Positions 34,083 to 47,696 are shown, counted from the stretch's first letter. The stretch: 64,000 nucleotides of DNA from an uncultured Pelagibacteraceae bacterium (GCA_902569725.1 CACFVG010000002.1:29298-93297), one strand, 5' to 3'. Notes: generated by a model from the letters alone, not told the origin. Numbers and translations are program-made.

Positions 34083-35063
34083 ATGAAAAATATCATTAAA
34101 TTAATTGTAAATGAAAATGAAATTGATCAAAGAGTAGATGTATTTATCAATAAACAAGAAAATTCTTTGAGCAGGACTAGAATTAAAAATTTAATATTAA
34201 AAGAAAAATTAAAAATAAATAACTCAATCATTATAAATCCATCAAAAAAACTAAATATTAGAGATAAAATTCAGCTTGAAATACCTGAGCCAGAAAAAGC
34301 TTCATTAAAACCTTACAATTATAAACTAAACATAGTATACGAAGATGATGATTTATTAGTAATCGATAAATCTGCAGGCATATCTATGCATCCTGGGGCT
34401 GGAAATTACAATAAAACGATTGCCAATGCTTTGATGAACTATTGTGGAAAAAGTTTATCAAATATAGGTGATGAATTAAGGCCTGGAATAGTTCATAGAA
34501 TAGATAAAGATACTTCGGGATTAATAGTAGTTGCGAAAAATAATATTTCTCATGAACATTTATCTAATCAATTTAATAAACATACAATTAAAAGAATTTA
34601 TCAAGCTTTAATCTGGGGTAAGCTTCGGCCTCAAAATGGAATTATTGAAACTTTAATTACAAGAAGCTCCAAGAATAGACAGTTGATGGAAGTTAGTTTT
34701 AATAAAGGAAAAAAAGCAATAACAAATTATAAAACATTAGAAATATTTGAGAATAAAAACTCACCTACACTAAGTTTAATAGAATGCAAACTTGAAACTG
34801 GAAGAACTCACCAAATAAGGGTTCACATGAGCCATAAAGGAAATAATATACTCGGAGACAAAAAGTACAAAAAAAAATTTAAAAAAATAAAAAATATTAA
34901 TTTAGATTTAGAAAAAATGATTTTGAATTTAAATAGGCAATTTTTGCACGCAAAAATTTTGGGGTTTATTCACCCTAAATCTAGAAAAGAACTGAAATTT
35001 ATCTCAAATTTGCCACAAGAGCTTGAAAAAATTTTAAAAAACTTAAGAAAATTAAGCAAATAA
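34083..35063 (+). CDS. rluD: RluD-type 23S rRNA pseudouridine synthase
   Basis: S4 domain then RPGIVHRIDKDTSGLIVVAKN; LETGRTHQIRVHMSHKGNNILGD. Confidence 0.93.
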   Translation: MKNIIKLIVNENEIDQRVDVFINKQENSLSRTRIKNLILKEKLKINNSIIINPSKKLNIRDKIQLEIPEPEKASLKPYNYKLNIVYEDDDLLVIDKSAGISMHPGAGNYNKTIANALMNYCGKSLSNIGDELRPGIVHRIDKDTSGLIVVAKNNISHEHLSNQFNKHTIKRIYQALIWGKLRPQNGIIETLITRSSKNRQLMEVSFNKGKKAITNYKTLEIFENKNSPTLSLIECKLETGRTHQIRVHMSHKGNNILGDKKYKKKFKKIKNINLDLEKMILNLNRQFLHAKILGFIHPKSRKELKFISNLPQELEKILKNLRKLSK

Positions 35064-35106
35064 AATGATTGTAAAATCAATTTTCTTAATTAAATAAATA
35101 ACAAAA

Positions 35107-36000
35107 ATGAGTATTACAAAAAACTATAACCTGCCCATACTTTCAAATGAAGGTGGACTTTCTGCCTATTTAGCACAAATAAAAAAGTTTCCGATGCTAG
35201 ATGCTGAAGAAGAGTATATGTTGGCAAAAAACTGGAAACAGACAGGAAATTTAAAATCTGCAGAAAAATTAGTCACTAGCCATTTGAGATTGGTGGCAAA
35301 AATAGCGATGGGATACAAAGGGTATGGCTTGCCAGTCAATGAAATGATTTCAGAAGGTAATATTGGCCTAATGCAAGCAGTAAAAAAATTTGAACCTGAA
35401 AAAGGTTTTAGATTAGCAACCTATGCAATGTGGTGGATTAAAGCTTCTATCCAAGAATATATTTTAAGGTCTTGGAGTTTAGTTAAGATTGGAACAACTA
35501 CAGCCCAAAAAAAATTATTTTTTAATTTAAAAAAACTAAAAAATCAAATTGCTCCAAGAAGTGATGGCGATTTAAGAAAAGAACATGTAACAGAAATAGC
35601 AAATAAATTAGATGTCAAAGAAGATGAAGTTGTATCAATGAACAGAAGATTGGCTGGCAAAGAACATTCTTTAAATTCCCCTATCGGTGAAGATGGAGAT
35701 CAATGGCAAGATTGGGTTGTTGATAAAGAAATGGATCAGGAGCTAAAATTTGCTCAAAAAGAAGAATTAGATCAAAGGAAAGATCTTTTAAAAGATTCAA
35801 TAAAAATTTTAAACGATAGAGAAAAAGAAATTTTATATTCAAGACGACTAACTGATGAACCTTCAACTTTGGAAAATTTAAGTAAAAAATTCAAAATAAG
35901 TAGAGAGAGAATTAGACAAATAGAAAATAAAGCTTTTGAAAAACTACAAAAGCATATGCTAAACTCAGCAAAATCAAAAAACTTACTACCAGTAAATTAG
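35107..36000 (+). CDS. rpoH: RNA polymerase heat-shock sigma factor (sigma-32)
   Basis: LPILSNEGGLSAYLAQIKKFPMLDAEEEYMLAKNWK; NIGLMQAVKKFEPEKGFRLATYAMWWIKASIQEYILRSWSLVKIGTTTAQKKLFFNL (RpoH box). Confidence 0.96.
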   Translation: MSITKNYNLPILSNEGGLSAYLAQIKKFPMLDAEEEYMLAKNWKQTGNLKSAEKLVTSHLRLVAKIAMGYKGYGLPVNEMISEGNIGLMQAVKKFEPEKGFRLATYAMWWIKASIQEYILRSWSLVKIGTTTAQKKLFFNLKKLKNQIAPRSDGDLRKEHVTEIANKLDVKEDEVVSMNRRLAGKEHSLNSPIGEDGDQWQDWVVDKEMDQELKFAQKEELDQRKDLLKDSIKILNDREKEILYSRRLTDEPSTLENLSKKFKISRERIRQIENKAFEKLQKHMLNSAKSKNLLPVN

Positions 36001-36005
36001 AGATC

Positions 36006-38107
<2,102 letters not shown>

Positions 38108-38108
38108 T

Positions 38109-39440
38109 TTAATTAATAGATTTTTTTACAATATTAATACACTTTAGAATTAATTTTTTATTTTCAGATTCTGCCATAATTCTAATTTTAGGTTCTGTTC
38201 CTGATTTCCTCACGAGCAATCTTCCATTTCCTTTTATTAGTTTATTTGCAATTTTTATAGCTTTTCTACATTTTTTAGAATTTATAATTGATTTATCTTT
38301 TACAAATATGTTTTCTAACTTTTGTGGAGTGAGTTTAAAATTATTAAATAGCTCACTGGCTTTAATTCCTTTTCTCATTGAAAATAATACTTCTAATGCT
38401 ACTAACAAACCATCTCCAGTTGTAGCAAATTTTCCTAATATTATATGACCTGACTGCTCTCCTCCGAGATTAAATTTATATTTCTGCATTTTTTCTTTAA
38501 CATAGCGATCACCAACATTTGCTCTGAAAAATTTAATCTTTTGTCGTTTAAAATATTTTTCTAATCCATAGTTTGACATAAGTGTACCTACCGCACCTCC
38601 TTTAAGGATTTTTTTTCTTTTCCATCTTTTTGCAAGCATTGCAATTATTTGGTCTCCATCAACTATATTATTTTTTTCATCACATAAAATTATTCTATCA
38701 GCATCACCATCCAAAGAAATTCCAAGATTTACTCTATATTTTTTTGAGAGCTTTTTTATTTTTTCAGGATATGTGGACCCACAATTAAAATTAATATTTG
38801 TTCCATTTGGTGATGTTCCTATTTCATATACTTTTGCACCTAATGATTTAAACAGTTTAGGTGCTGATTTGTAACTAGCACCGTTTGCACAATCAATTGC
38901 TATTTTTATCCCTTGTAAATTGAAATTTTTAGGGAAATTACTTTTTAGAATTTTTATATATTTTTCATTTCCATCTTCCAATCTTTTCACTCTTCCAAGA
39001 GTTTCTGGTTTGCTTAGGTAGTTAGTTATTTTTAAGTCTATTAATTTTTCAATTTTTTTTTCAATTTTATCTGAAAGTTTTAATCCATCTGGCCCAAAAA
39101 GTTTTAATCCATTGTCGTAATACTGATTATGAGATGCGGTAATCATTATACCTAAATTTGCTTTCATTTTTTTTGTTAACATTGCAAGTCCATTAGTTGG
39201 AAGTGGGCCTAATGTGTAAACATGCATACCTGCAGATGCCAGACCTGAAACTAAAGCTGGCTCCAAAGTATAACCTGAAAGTCTTGTATCTTTTGCAATA
39301 ATTGCTGTTTGCTTATTTTTTTTTTGATTTTTAAAATATGTTCCAGCAGCTAATCCAAATTTAAAAAACATCTCTCCATTTATTTTTTCATTATTTACTC
39401 TTCCTCTTATTCCATCTGTTCCAAAATATTTTTTAGTCAT
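38109..39440 (-). CDS. glmM: phosphoglucosamine mutase
   Basis: KYFGTDGIRGRVN; MITASHNQYYDNGLKLFGPDG; SGTEPKIRIMAE. Confidence 0.96.
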   Translation of the reverse strand: MTKKYFGTDGIRGRVNNEKINGEMFFKFGLAAGTYFKNQKKNKQTAIIAKDTRLSGYTLEPALVSGLASAGMHVYTLGPLPTNGLAMLTKKMKANLGIMITASHNQYYDNGLKLFGPDGLKLSDKIEKKIEKLIDLKITNYLSKPETLGRVKRLEDGNEKYIKILKSNFPKNFNLQGIKIAIDCANGASYKSAPKLFKSLGAKVYEIGTSPNGTNINFNCGSTYPEKIKKLSKKYRVNLGISLDGDADRIILCDEKNNIVDGDQIIAMLAKRWKRKKILKGGAVGTLMSNYGLEKYFKRQKIKFFRANVGDRYVKEKMQKYKFNLGGEQSGHIILGKFATTGDGLLVALEVLFSMRKGIKASELFNNFKLTPQKLENIFVKDKSIINSKKCRKAIKIANKLIKGNGRLLVRKSGTEPKIRIMAESENKKLILKCINIVKKSIN

Positions 39441-40492
39441 TATTTAAATTTTAATTTTACAAATACTTTTATTGCTTGTTTCACTTCATTTACATTATGT
39501 ACTCTTAGAATCTGAACACCTTGCATAATAGAAAATATACTTGAAGCTATCGTTCCTCCTATTCTTTCTTTGCTATCATTTTTTTTAGACAGCTCTTTTA
39601 TAAATCTTTTTCTAGAAATGCCTAACATTACAGGAAAGCCGAGGGAGTGAAAAATAGAAATTTTTTCTATTAGGGTAATATTATGTTTCAAGTTTTTACC
39701 AAAACCAATTCCTGGATCCAATATTATATTGTTATGTTTTATTCCAGATGACCTAATATGACTTAATTTTTTTTCAAAAAAATCATAAATATCTAGCAAA
39801 ACATTTTTATAATTTGGATTTTTTTGCATCGTTTCTGGACTACCTTGCATATGGTGTATTATGAAAGGTATTTTATATTTTTTTAAAATTTTAATTGTAT
39901 TCAAATCATAACTTAGTCCAGAAACATCATTGATTAATTTAACACCTGACTTAATTCCTTTATCAATTATTGAACTTTTTCTCGTATCTAAAGAAACAAA
40001 ATAATTAAAATTTTTAATAAATTTTAAAATTGGTTTCAATCTTTTCATTTCAATTTCTTCTTTTACTGGTTTAGACCCAGGACTTGTTGACTCTCCTCCT
40101 ATATCTATTATTTCACAACCTTCCTTAATTAGTTGCTTAAACTTTTTTACAGCTAAATCTTTTTTAAGATATTTACCTCCATCAGAAAAACTGTCAGGAG
40201 TTAAATTTAAAACCCCCATAATAGTTGGATAATTTAAAAAATTTAATTTTTTGAATTTTTTTTTTTTGGTTATATTCTTAATATCTTTATTTATTTTATT
40301 TTTAATTTGTTTTGGTAATAAATTTATTTTTTTTAAAGAAATTATTTTTTTGGATTTTCTTGTTATTAATTCAATTTTATCAAAGGATATTAAATTATTT
40401 CCATTTAGTGGAAGAGATAAATTATTTTTAACTTTTTTTTTTGAAGTTGAACCATAATAAAAATTACACGCGCGTGTGTAATATTTTTTCAT
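39440..40492 (-). CDS. folP: dihydropteroate synthase
   Basis: IMGVLNLTPDSFSDGGKY; IDIGGESTSPGS; LDPGIGFGKNLKHN. Confidence 0.95.
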   Translation of the reverse strand: MKKYYTRACNFYYGSTSKKKVKNNLSLPLNGNNLISFDKIELITRKSKKIISLKKINLLPKQIKNKINKDIKNITKKKKFKKLNFLNYPTIMGVLNLTPDSFSDGGKYLKKDLAVKKFKQLIKEGCEIIDIGGESTSPGSKPVKEEIEMKRLKPILKFIKNFNYFVSLDTRKSSIIDKGIKSGVKLINDVSGLSYDLNTIKILKKYKIPFIIHHMQGSPETMQKNPNYKNVLLDIYDFFEKKLSHIRSSGIKHNNIILDPGIGFGKNLKHNITLIEKISIFHSLGFPVMLGISRKRFIKELSKKNDSKERIGGTIASSIFSIMQGVQILRVHNVNEVKQAIKVFVKLKFK

Positions 40493-40498
40493 TATGAT

Positions 40499-42391
40499 TT
40501 AATGAACAATTTTTGGTTTAAGTCCTATTGAGCCAAGAGCTGAGGTATCTTTGTCTTCTTCAACTTTTAAATCTTCTTTATTTGCTGGATATACATTTTT
40601 ATTAATTAAGTCCTCTATTTCAGATCCTGTTAAAGTTTCGTAGGTTAAAAGAGCTTTTGCTAATTTGTGAAGATCCTCGATTTTTTCAGTCAAAATTTTT
40701 CTAGCTTTATCATAGCCTTTATCAACAAATTTTCTTATCTCATTATCTACTTTTTTTGCTGTTTCTTCTGACATGTTCTGTTGTCTAGCAACTGAACGGC
40801 CTAGAAATACTTCCTCTTCATTCTCTCCATAAGAAACTGGTCCAAGTTCTTTACTTAATCCAGCTCTCATCACCATTGCTCTTGCCCTTTTTGTTGCTTG
40901 CTCTATATCGCTTGCAGCACCAGTAGTTACTTTATCGTCGCCAAATATTATTTCTTCTGCAACTCTTCCTCCCATTGCTATTGCCATCTGGGCATGCAAT
41001 TGTTCTCTTGTTTGTGATACTTCGTCTCTTTCTGGTAATTGCATTACCATTCCTAGTGCTCTTCCCCTAGGAATAATTGTAGCTTTATGAATTGGATATG
41101 CTGCTTTCTCATTTAATGTAACTATAGCATGGCCGGCTTCGTGGTAAGCAGTTAATCTCTTTTCTTCTTCAGTCATCACCATAGATCTTCTTTCGGCACC
41201 CATCATAACTTTGTCTTTTGCTTCTTCAAATTCTTGATTTGTAACTATTCTTTTGTTTTTTCTTGCTGCTAATAAAGCTGATTCATTAACTAAATTCGCA
41301 AGGTCAGCACCTGAAAACCCTGGCGTTCCCCTAGCCACAGTTCTTAAATTTACATCTGGAGCCATTGAAATTTTTTTAGCATGTACTTTAAGAATTTTTT
41401 CTCTTCCAATAATGTCTGGGTTTGAAACAACAACCTGCCTATCAAATCTTCCTGGCCTTAAAAGTGCTGGGTCTAAAACATCGGGCCTATTAGTTGCTGC
41501 AATTATTATTACACCTTCATTTGTGTCGAAGCCATCCATTTCAACCAATAACTGGTTAAGAGTTTGTTCTCTTTCATCATTTCCTCCACCAAGTCCTGCA
41601 CCCCTGCTTCTTCCAACTGCATCAATTTCGTCAATAAATATTATGCATGGGGCATGTTTTTTTCCTTGTTCAAACATATCTCTTACTCTTGAAGCACCAA
41701 CTCCTACAAACATTTCAACAAAGTCAGAACCTGATATTGTAAAAAATGGAACAGCTGCTTCGCCTGCAATAGCTCTAGCTAATAAAGTTTTTCCTGTTCC
41801 TGGGGGACCTACTAATAAACAACCTCTTGGTATTTTTCCTCCAAGTCTACTAAATTTTTTTGGATCCTTTAAAAATTCCACCACTTCTTCAACCTCTTCT
41901 TTTGCTTCTTCAACTCCAGCAACATCATTAAAAGTTACTTTTCCTTTTAATTCGTTCATCATTTTTGCTTTAGATTTTCCAAATCCCATAGCTCCACCTT
42001 TCCCTCCTTGCATTTGCCTCATAAAAAATATCCAAACTGCTATTAGCAATAACATTGGGAACCATGATAGAAGCACTCCTAGTAGTGAAGGCATTTTTTC
42101 TTCAAGAGGAGATGCGGAAATACTAACTCCTTTATTTGAAAGTTTTTCAATTAGATTAGGATCATTTGGTGAATAAGTTGAAAACTTCTCTCCATTTGAC
42201 ATTATTCCTTGTATTTTATTTCCTTGAATCTCTACTTGGACAACCCGTCCATTATCTACTTCTGATAAAAATTCAGAAAATATTATATTATTTTTTTGTC
42301 CTACTGAACTCTGAGGATTTTTAAACATATTGTATAAACCAATAGTCAAAAAAACTATCACAGCCCACATAGCCAAATTTTTAAGATTCAT
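40499..42391 (-). CDS. ftsH: ATP-dependent zinc metalloprotease FtsH
   Basis: Walker [26 protein letters not shown] zinc motif. Confidence 0.97.
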   Translation of the reverse strand: MNLKNLAMWAVIVFLTIGLYNMFKNPQSSVGQKNNIIFSEFLSEVDNGRVVQVEIQGNKIQGIMSNGEKFSTYSPNDPNLIEKLSNKGVSISASPLEEKMPSLLGVLLSWFPMLLLIAVWIFFMRQMQGGKGGAMGFGKSKAKMMNELKGKVTFNDVAGVEEAKEEVEEVVEFLKDPKKFSRLGGKIPRGCLLVGPPGTGKTLLARAIAGEAAVPFFTISGSDFVEMFVGVGASRVRDMFEQGKKHAPCIIFIDEIDAVGRSRGAGLGGGNDEREQTLNQLLVEMDGFDTNEGVIIIAATNRPDVLDPALLRPGRFDRQVVVSNPDIIGREKILKVHAKKISMAPDVNLRTVARGTPGFSGADLANLVNESALLAARKNKRIVTNQEFEEAKDKVMMGAERRSMVMTEEEKRLTAYHEAGHAIVTLNEKAAYPIHKATIIPRGRALGMVMQLPERDEVSQTREQLHAQMAIAMGGRVAEEIIFGDDKVTTGAASDIEQATKRARAMVMRAGLSKELGPVSYGENEEEVFLGRSVARQQNMSEETAKKVDNEIRKFVDKGYDKARKILTEKIEDLHKLAKALLTYETLTGSEIEDLINKNVYPANKEDLKVEEDKDTSALGSIGLKPKIVH

Positions 42392-42456
42392 ACGTATAAA
42401 GTAAGAATTATTGTAAATTTAACAAGTGCTAAATTGTTACATAATAGTCTTTTTTT

Positions 42457-43554
42457 TCATTTTTCTTCATAAATTACAAAAGAATTATTGATTTTTTCTA
42501 ATATACATCCTGAAATGTTTGTCTTTTTGATTTCACCAGATCCCAGTCTAGTCAACAATTTGCTAATACTTTTGCCCCTAGGTGAATAATATTTGTTACC
42601 GATCTTTTTTAATAAGCCAGTTAGAGATCTAAAAACAATTTCATGGGGTTGGTTAAAAAAATCACTATTTAAAATATAATTTTTTTTTTGTCTGTTGTAT
42701 TTTGAATTGAATTTAATATTTTCATCAACATAGTGATTAATTGTAAAATTAGAGTCACTTAGATTATTAATTGTTAGTCTTAATTTTTCTAAATTTAATC
42801 CTTCAGACTTCAGATCTTTAATTAAATTTCTAATTCTAATTCTTTTAAAATTAACATTCTTGTTTGAAGGGTCTTCAAATTTAAAATTAAAAACTTTTTT
42901 AGCAGTGTAGCTTAAGTCAGTTTTTTTATGAACAATTAAAGGTCTTAAGATTTTTAATTTATTATTATAATTTGTTTTTATTTGATTAAAAGATACGAGA
43001 CCTTTTAAGCCTGACCCTCGAAGCAACCTTATTATAAAATTTTCATATAAATCATCAATATGATGTGCAATAAAAATAAAATTAATTTTATTTTTTAGAC
43101 ACTCTTTATAAATTAAATCATATCTTTTTATTCTTGCAATAGATTGAATATTTGATTTTGGTTTTTGACCGTTCCATTTTAAAATTTTGCATTTTATATC
43201 GAATTTTTTAAGCAAAAGTTTTAATTTTTTGGCTTCAATAGAAGACTCTTTTCTTAGCTTGTGATCTACGTGATAATATTCAACTTTAATATTATTAGAA
43301 ATTGAATAGCATTTAGAAAAATATGCTAAAGCTAAACTGTCAGTTCCACCTGAAACAGCAACGGAAAATCTAGATTTACTTAAATTAAATTTAACAAAAT
43401 TATTAAAATCTTTATAAATCTTATAAATTAAAGGATTTTTTAAATTGATTAATAATTTATTATGAATTTTCTTTTTTGCACTCAAACTTTTTTTCTTCAT
43501 ACTTTGCTTTTTGAAGAACAGATTGATTTGCTTTAGGATATTGTTTTTGAACAC
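42457..43554 (-). CDS. tilS: tRNA(Ile)-lysidine synthase
   Basis: FSVAVSGGTDSLALAYF PP-loop; AHHIDDLYENFIIRLLRGSGLKGL. Start may be the internal ATG near 43500, since the track start overlaps the upstream gene. Confidence 0.9.
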   Translation of the reverse strand: MFKNNILKQINLFFKKQSMKKKSLSAKKKIHNKLLINLKNPLIYKIYKDFNNFVKFNLSKSRFSVAVSGGTDSLALAYFSKCYSISNNIKVEYYHVDHKLRKESSIEAKKLKLLLKKFDIKCKILKWNGQKPKSNIQSIARIKRYDLIYKECLKNKINFIFIAHHIDDLYENFIIRLLRGSGLKGLVSFNQIKTNYNNKLKILRPLIVHKKTDLSYTAKKVFNFKFEDPSNKNVNFKRIRIRNLIKDLKSEGLNLEKLRLTINNLSDSNFTINHYVDENIKFNSKYNRQKKNYILNSDFFNQPHEIVFRSLTGLLKKIGNKYYSPRGKSISKLLTRLGSGEIKKTNISGCILEKINNSFVIYEEK

Positions 43555-44455
43555 CAGTAATCATCAAGCAACCCTGATCTTTTTCTCCTATTTGAACTAA
43601 TGATACTCCAAGTTTTAATAAATTTATAGGAGCCTTTTCACTTTTTGGATATTTTTGATAACCTTCAAGATATGCTGATGCTGCATCAGTATATAATTGT
43701 CTAATTCTAAAAGTTTCAGCATACCAATATTGAGCGCTTCCTGCTAATTGATGTTCAGGGTTGCCGATAACAAATTCTCTAAATGCTCTCTCTGCAGTAT
43801 TATAATCGCCTACTTTTAGCAAATTTGTAGCAAACTCATATTGTTTATCAGCTGGGGCTTCGGGTAATATTTTTTCTTCTGCTTGGTATGTTTCGGTAAC
43901 TACAGTTGCAGTGGTTTCAACAGATTGTGTTATTTGATTTTCTAAATTTGTTTCAGAGTCTTTGTATGAAATTGAACCTAAATCTTGTGGCTCGGATGAG
44001 CCAGGAAGAATTTTTTCATCTTGTTGTTCTGAAGCAGATGATAATCTTTGGCCCTCTCCAGAATTATTAATTAGTTTTCCTTCTTCTATTTGTTGAAATC
44101 TCAATTGGTTATCAGCTTGTACCTTTGAAAGTCTCGATGATAATTTGTCTAATTTAAAGTTTATTTCTTCAAATTTATTTGTTAATTCTTGAAATTGTTT
44201 TTCTATTTCTGATAATTTAAGCAAATGTCTAGTAAGAACTTCTTCTGAGTTCTGGTCTGTGTTGCTTACATCTTCATTTGAATCTTGATTTATTGAAAAC
44301 TCTTCAGAATATACCGCTCTTTCCAAAGTTCTTAGATCTTTTTGAATTAACTTAATAATTTCTTTTAGGTTATGACTTTCGGAAAAAGTTTTTCCTGGAA
44401 AACTAATTAATATTAAAATTATAAAAAAATAAAAATAATACTTTAATTTATACAT
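43460..44455 (-). CDS. cpoB: CpoB/YbgF-like Tol-associated TPR protein
   Basis: N-terminal signal, coiled coil, C-terminal TPR DYNTAERAFREFVIGNPEHQLAGSAQYWYAETF; follows pal. Confidence 0.88.
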   Translation of the reverse strand: MYKLKYYFYFFIILILISFPGKTFSESHNLKEIIKLIQKDLRTLERAVYSEEFSINQDSNEDVSNTDQNSEEVLTRHLLKLSEIEKQFQELTNKFEEINFKLDKLSSRLSKVQADNQLRFQQIEEGKLINNSGEGQRLSSASEQQDEKILPGSSEPQDLGSISYKDSETNLENQITQSVETTATVVTETYQAEEKILPEAPADKQYEFATNLLKVGDYNTAERAFREFVIGNPEHQLAGSAQYWYAETFRIRQLYTDAASAYLEGYQKYPKSEKAPINLLKLGVSLVQIGEKDQGCLMITGVQKQYPKANQSVLQKAKYEEKKFECKKENS

Positions 44456-44486
44456 TAATTTTATTTGTAATTATAATGATGGCAAA

Positions 44487-44526
44487 AAAAAGACCCTATA
44501 AATTGTTTAGTTTTATAGGGTCTTTT
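44487..44526. terminator. intrinsic terminator between pal and cpoB (A/T tracts on both sides)
   Basis: AGACCCTATAAA(44491-44502) / TTTATAGGGTCT(44512-44523): 12-bp perfect stem, 9-nt loop, flanked by A-run and T-run. Confidence 0.85.
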
Positions 44527-44538
44527 ATTAATTCTAAC

Positions 44539-45024
44539 TTAATTAGCTTTAACTGTAACTGATCTTCTATTTTTAGACCATGCTAGTGGATTTGACCCTG
44601 AATCTACTGGTCTTTCTTTTCCATAGCTTATAACAGAAACTCTGCTTGAAGATATTCCGTAAGTCATTAAATAATCTTTGGCTGCATTAGCTCTTCTTTC
44701 TCCTAATGCCAAGTTATATTCCCTTGTGCCTCTTTCATCAGCATGACCTTCTAATACTACAGTTACTTCAGGATTTTTCCTTAACCAAGCTGCTTGCTTT
44801 CTTAAAGTTTCTCTTGAAGCAGTAGTTAAAACTGATTCATTTGTAGCAAAGAAAACTCTGTCCGGAACTCCATCAGCTAAATACTCAACTGTATCAGTAC
44901 CCGTATATACATCACCTTGTATTTGTGAATCTATTTTTTTTGATGTTTGTGTTGCACATGCTGACAACAAAAAACTTAAAAACATTGCTAAAAAAATGTT
45001 TTTGTAATTTTTGCTAAATTTCAT
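44539..45024 (-). CDS. pal: peptidoglycan-associated lipoprotein
   Basis: Lipobox LLSACA; OmpA-like LEGHADERGTREYNLALGERRANAAKDYL. Confidence 0.96.
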   Translation of the reverse strand: MKFSKNYKNIFLAMFLSFLLSACATQTSKKIDSQIQGDVYTGTDTVEYLADGVPDRVFFATNESVLTTASRETLRKQAAWLRKNPEVTVVLEGHADERGTREYNLALGERRANAAKDYLMTYGISSSRVSVISYGKERPVDSGSNPLAWSKNRRSVTVKAN

Positions 45025-45116
45025 TCCTGCTCCTTAAATCTGTTTTTTTGTTAACTTTTTCACACCTAAATAGATCTTACAAGCTTAAAAATCAATATAT
45101 TTTATTGAAAAAACTA

Positions 45117-46466
45117 CTAATTACTTAATAAAGATGACCAAGATGGGTCGGAAGCATCAGTTTCAGTCTCAACTAGACGCTCATTATAACCTGTTAAATC
45201 AATAGACCAGAGTTTTGCTGAAAAACCTTCTCCCTTACTGTTGGTTTTTGTTTCTCTATAAAAAATCAACACTCTGCCATTTGGTGACCATGATGGGGCC
45301 TCTTGATAATAATTTTCTGTTAAAAGTCTTTCGCCTTTTCCATTGGTTCTCATTACTCCTATATAAAATTTACCTTTATGAAGTTTTGTAAATGCAATTA
45401 AGTCTCCTCTTGGAGACCATACAGGCGTTCCATATAAACCATTTCCAAAAGAAATTCTTTTTACTTTTGTTCCATCACTTTTCATAACATAAATTTGCTG
45501 ATAACCACTTCTATCAGAATTAAATGCTATATATTTTCCATCAGGAGAATATGAAGGAGAGGTGTCTATTGATGGATGGTTTGTAATTCTTTCAACAATT
45601 CTATTTTCTAAATCCATAGTATAAATGTCTGAATTTCCATCCATTGCAAAACTCATAATAATTTTTTTACCATCTGGAGAAAATCTTGGTGCAAACGTCA
45701 TTCCAGGAAAATCACCAACTACTTCCTGCATTCCAGTCTCTATATCCAGTAAATAAACTCTCGGTAAATTTTTAAAGTAAGATAAATAGGTAACCATTTG
45801 ATTTGTTGGGTTAAACCTTGGAGTTAGTACCAGTTCATTTCCTAAGGTTAAATATTTTGTATTAAATCCATCTTGATCCATTATTGCTAGTTTTTTTATT
45901 CTTTGAGTTTTTGGACCTTTTTCTGAAACATAAATAATTCTAGTGTCAAAATATCCCTTTTCTCCAGTTAACCTTTCATAAACTTTATCAGAGATAATAT
46001 GCCCTACTCTTCTCCAGTTTTTTGGAACAGTTGTAAATGCCAGTGCTAACATTTCTTTTCCTGCCAAAACATCCCAGAGCCTAAATTCTACTCTTAGTTT
46101 TTCATCTTGAAAGTTTACCTTTCCTGTAATTAATGCTTGAGCTTTAATTAATGCCCAGTCTTCAAATCTTGGTTTTAGATGCGCGATATCTGGTTTTTGT
46201 AAAAATGCATCTTTGTTTAGTGGGTTAAATAAACCAGATTTTTTTAAATTATTTTCAACAATTTTAGATATTTCTAAACCAAGGTCTTTGATATCTAGCT
46301 CTTTTTTTAAAGCCTCTTTATCATTCTCGCTAGATGATAGTGATGATACGGCTAATGGCAGAGGACTTAGGTTACCTCTGGTAATATCTACCTCAATTAA
46401 AGCTAATGATTTAAATGGAAATAAAATTAATAAGATATAAAATAATAATCTGATTTTATTTTTCAT
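45117..46466 (-). CDS. tolB: Tol-Pal system beta-propeller protein TolB
   Basis: [34 protein letters not shown]40-like repeats. Confidence 0.95.
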   Translation of the reverse strand: MKNKIRLLFYILLILFPFKSLALIEVDITRGNLSPLPLAVSSLSSSENDKEALKKELDIKDLGLEISKIVENNLKKSGLFNPLNKDAFLQKPDIAHLKPRFEDWALIKAQALITGKVNFQDEKLRVEFRLWDVLAGKEMLALAFTTVPKNWRRVGHIISDKVYERLTGEKGYFDTRIIYVSEKGPKTQRIKKLAIMDQDGFNTKYLTLGNELVLTPRFNPTNQMVTYLSYFKNLPRVYLLDIETGMQEVVGDFPGMTFAPRFSPDGKKIIMSFAMDGNSDIYTMDLENRIVERITNHPSIDTSPSYSPDGKYIAFNSDRSGYQQIYVMKSDGTKVKRISFGNGLYGTPVWSPRGDLIAFTKLHKGKFYIGVMRTNGKGERLLTENYYQEAPSWSPNGRVLIFYRETKTNSKGEGFSAKLWSIDLTGYNERLVETETDASDPSWSSLLSN

Positions 46467-47273
46467 CCTTCTAACATCTCCCTTGCATCAAAATTTAACT
46501 GTAAATCTTTCCATCTCTCATATCCCGTTGTTGGCACTCTTAAAGGTTGACAGAGTTTTACTGCTCTTAATGCACTTTCTGCTAAAACTTTGTAAAAAGC
46601 TTGCCCAGGTTGATTCATTCTAGCATGATCCAATATTTCTGTTTTGATCACTGAGCCATCTGGTTTTAATTTTAATTTAATTCTCACAAGTAAGTTTTCG
46701 TTGTATGGTAACCCTAAAGGTATACTCCAACAACCAAAAATTTGTGCTTTTAAAGCATCTTCCTCACTTAAAGTTAACCCTGATAAATTCATGCTAGGAT
46801 CTTGTGATTGCGTTACTTTATCAATTTTTTTTGTTGTTTCTGCTTGTTCTTCTTTAGATTTATCAATTAATGCCGCAATGGAGTTGGGGTCAAACATTTC
46901 GTCTTTTTCAAATTCCGAAACTTGCTTAACTTCATCTTCTATTTTTTCTGGATTTTGTTTTTTTTCTTCAATTTTTTTTACTATTTCATTTTTTTCCTCT
47001 GGTAGTGGAACGGCGTCAGGTTTTTCTTTTTTTACTTTTTTTGGTGGAGCTTGTTCTGAAACTAATTTTTCTTGTTTTTTTTTTTACTTTTTCAATTATT
47101 TTTTTCGCTTTTGGTGCAAAAGGAATGTTTGTTAGATCTGTAATTTGTATTAATTCCACTGAAATAACTGGAGGAAGGTCAATTGGTTTTTTTACTAAAA
47201 ATGGCAAACTTAATGTTGCTACAAAAATCAACATTATGTGCAAACTTGATGAAATTATAATATTTTTGTACAC
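46463..47273 (-). pseudogene. tolA: tolA, apparently frameshifted at a poly(A) tract (N-part 47016..47273, C-part 46463..46897+)
   Basis: N-part: TM anchor plus start of Lys-rich domain. Frame change at the T11 run 47075-47085 restores KQEKLVSEQAPPKKVKKEKPDAVPLPEEKNEIVKKIEEKKQNPEKIEDEVKQVSEFEKDEMFDPNSIAALIDKS..., joining the TolA C-terminal domain. Confidence 0.85.
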
Positions 47274-47276
47274 TCA

Positions 47277-47693
47277 CTATCTTTCTTTGTATGGTTCTGA
47301 AATTAAGGCTACCTTGGTAAATCCAGAGCCTGATAACATTCCCATTATTTCTAAAACTCTCCCATAGTTAATCGTTTTGTCTCCTCTAACATAAATTCTT
47401 GTATCAGTTCTATTTTTGGAAACTGCAAGAATTTTAGCTATAATTTTATCATATTCCACTTTTGACTCTTGAATAAAGATTTCTCCTTTTGAATTAATAG
47501 TCAAAGTAAGAGGTTCTTGTTCTTCAGGTAAAGAGTCTGCAGAACTTTCTGGTAAATCAACCTGGACCCCTACTGTCAATAGAGGAGCAGTAACCATAAA
47601 AATTATTAATAAAACCAACATCACATCAACAAAAGGTGTAACATTGATTTCACTCATTGGTTCTCTTGATGAACTTTTTAATTTAAATGCCAT
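47277..47693 (-). CDS. tolR: TolR/ExbD biopolymer transport protein
   Basis: SEINVTPFVDVMLVLLIIFMVTAPLLTVGVQVDLP. Confidence 0.96.
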   Translation of the reverse strand: MAFKLKSSSREPMSEINVTPFVDVMLVLLIIFMVTAPLLTVGVQVDLPESSADSLPEEQEPLTLTINSKGEIFIQESKVEYDKIIAKILAVSKNRTDTRIYVRGDKTINYGRVLEIMGMLSGSGFTKVALISEPYKER

Positions 47694-47696
47694 TAA

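Noticed and set aside
35064-35106. Weak hairpin TGATTgtaaAATCA between rluD and rpoH
   Set aside because: Only 5 bp of A/T-rich pairing; not convincing as a terminator or thermometer.
41253-42176. 307-aa plus-strand ORF
   Set aside because: Antisense to ftsH; composition is the expected shadow of the real gene.
46644-47367. Plus-strand ORFs 46644..47135 and 47005..47367
   Set aside because: Phe/Ser-rich antisense shadows of tolA/tolR in a Lys-rich region.
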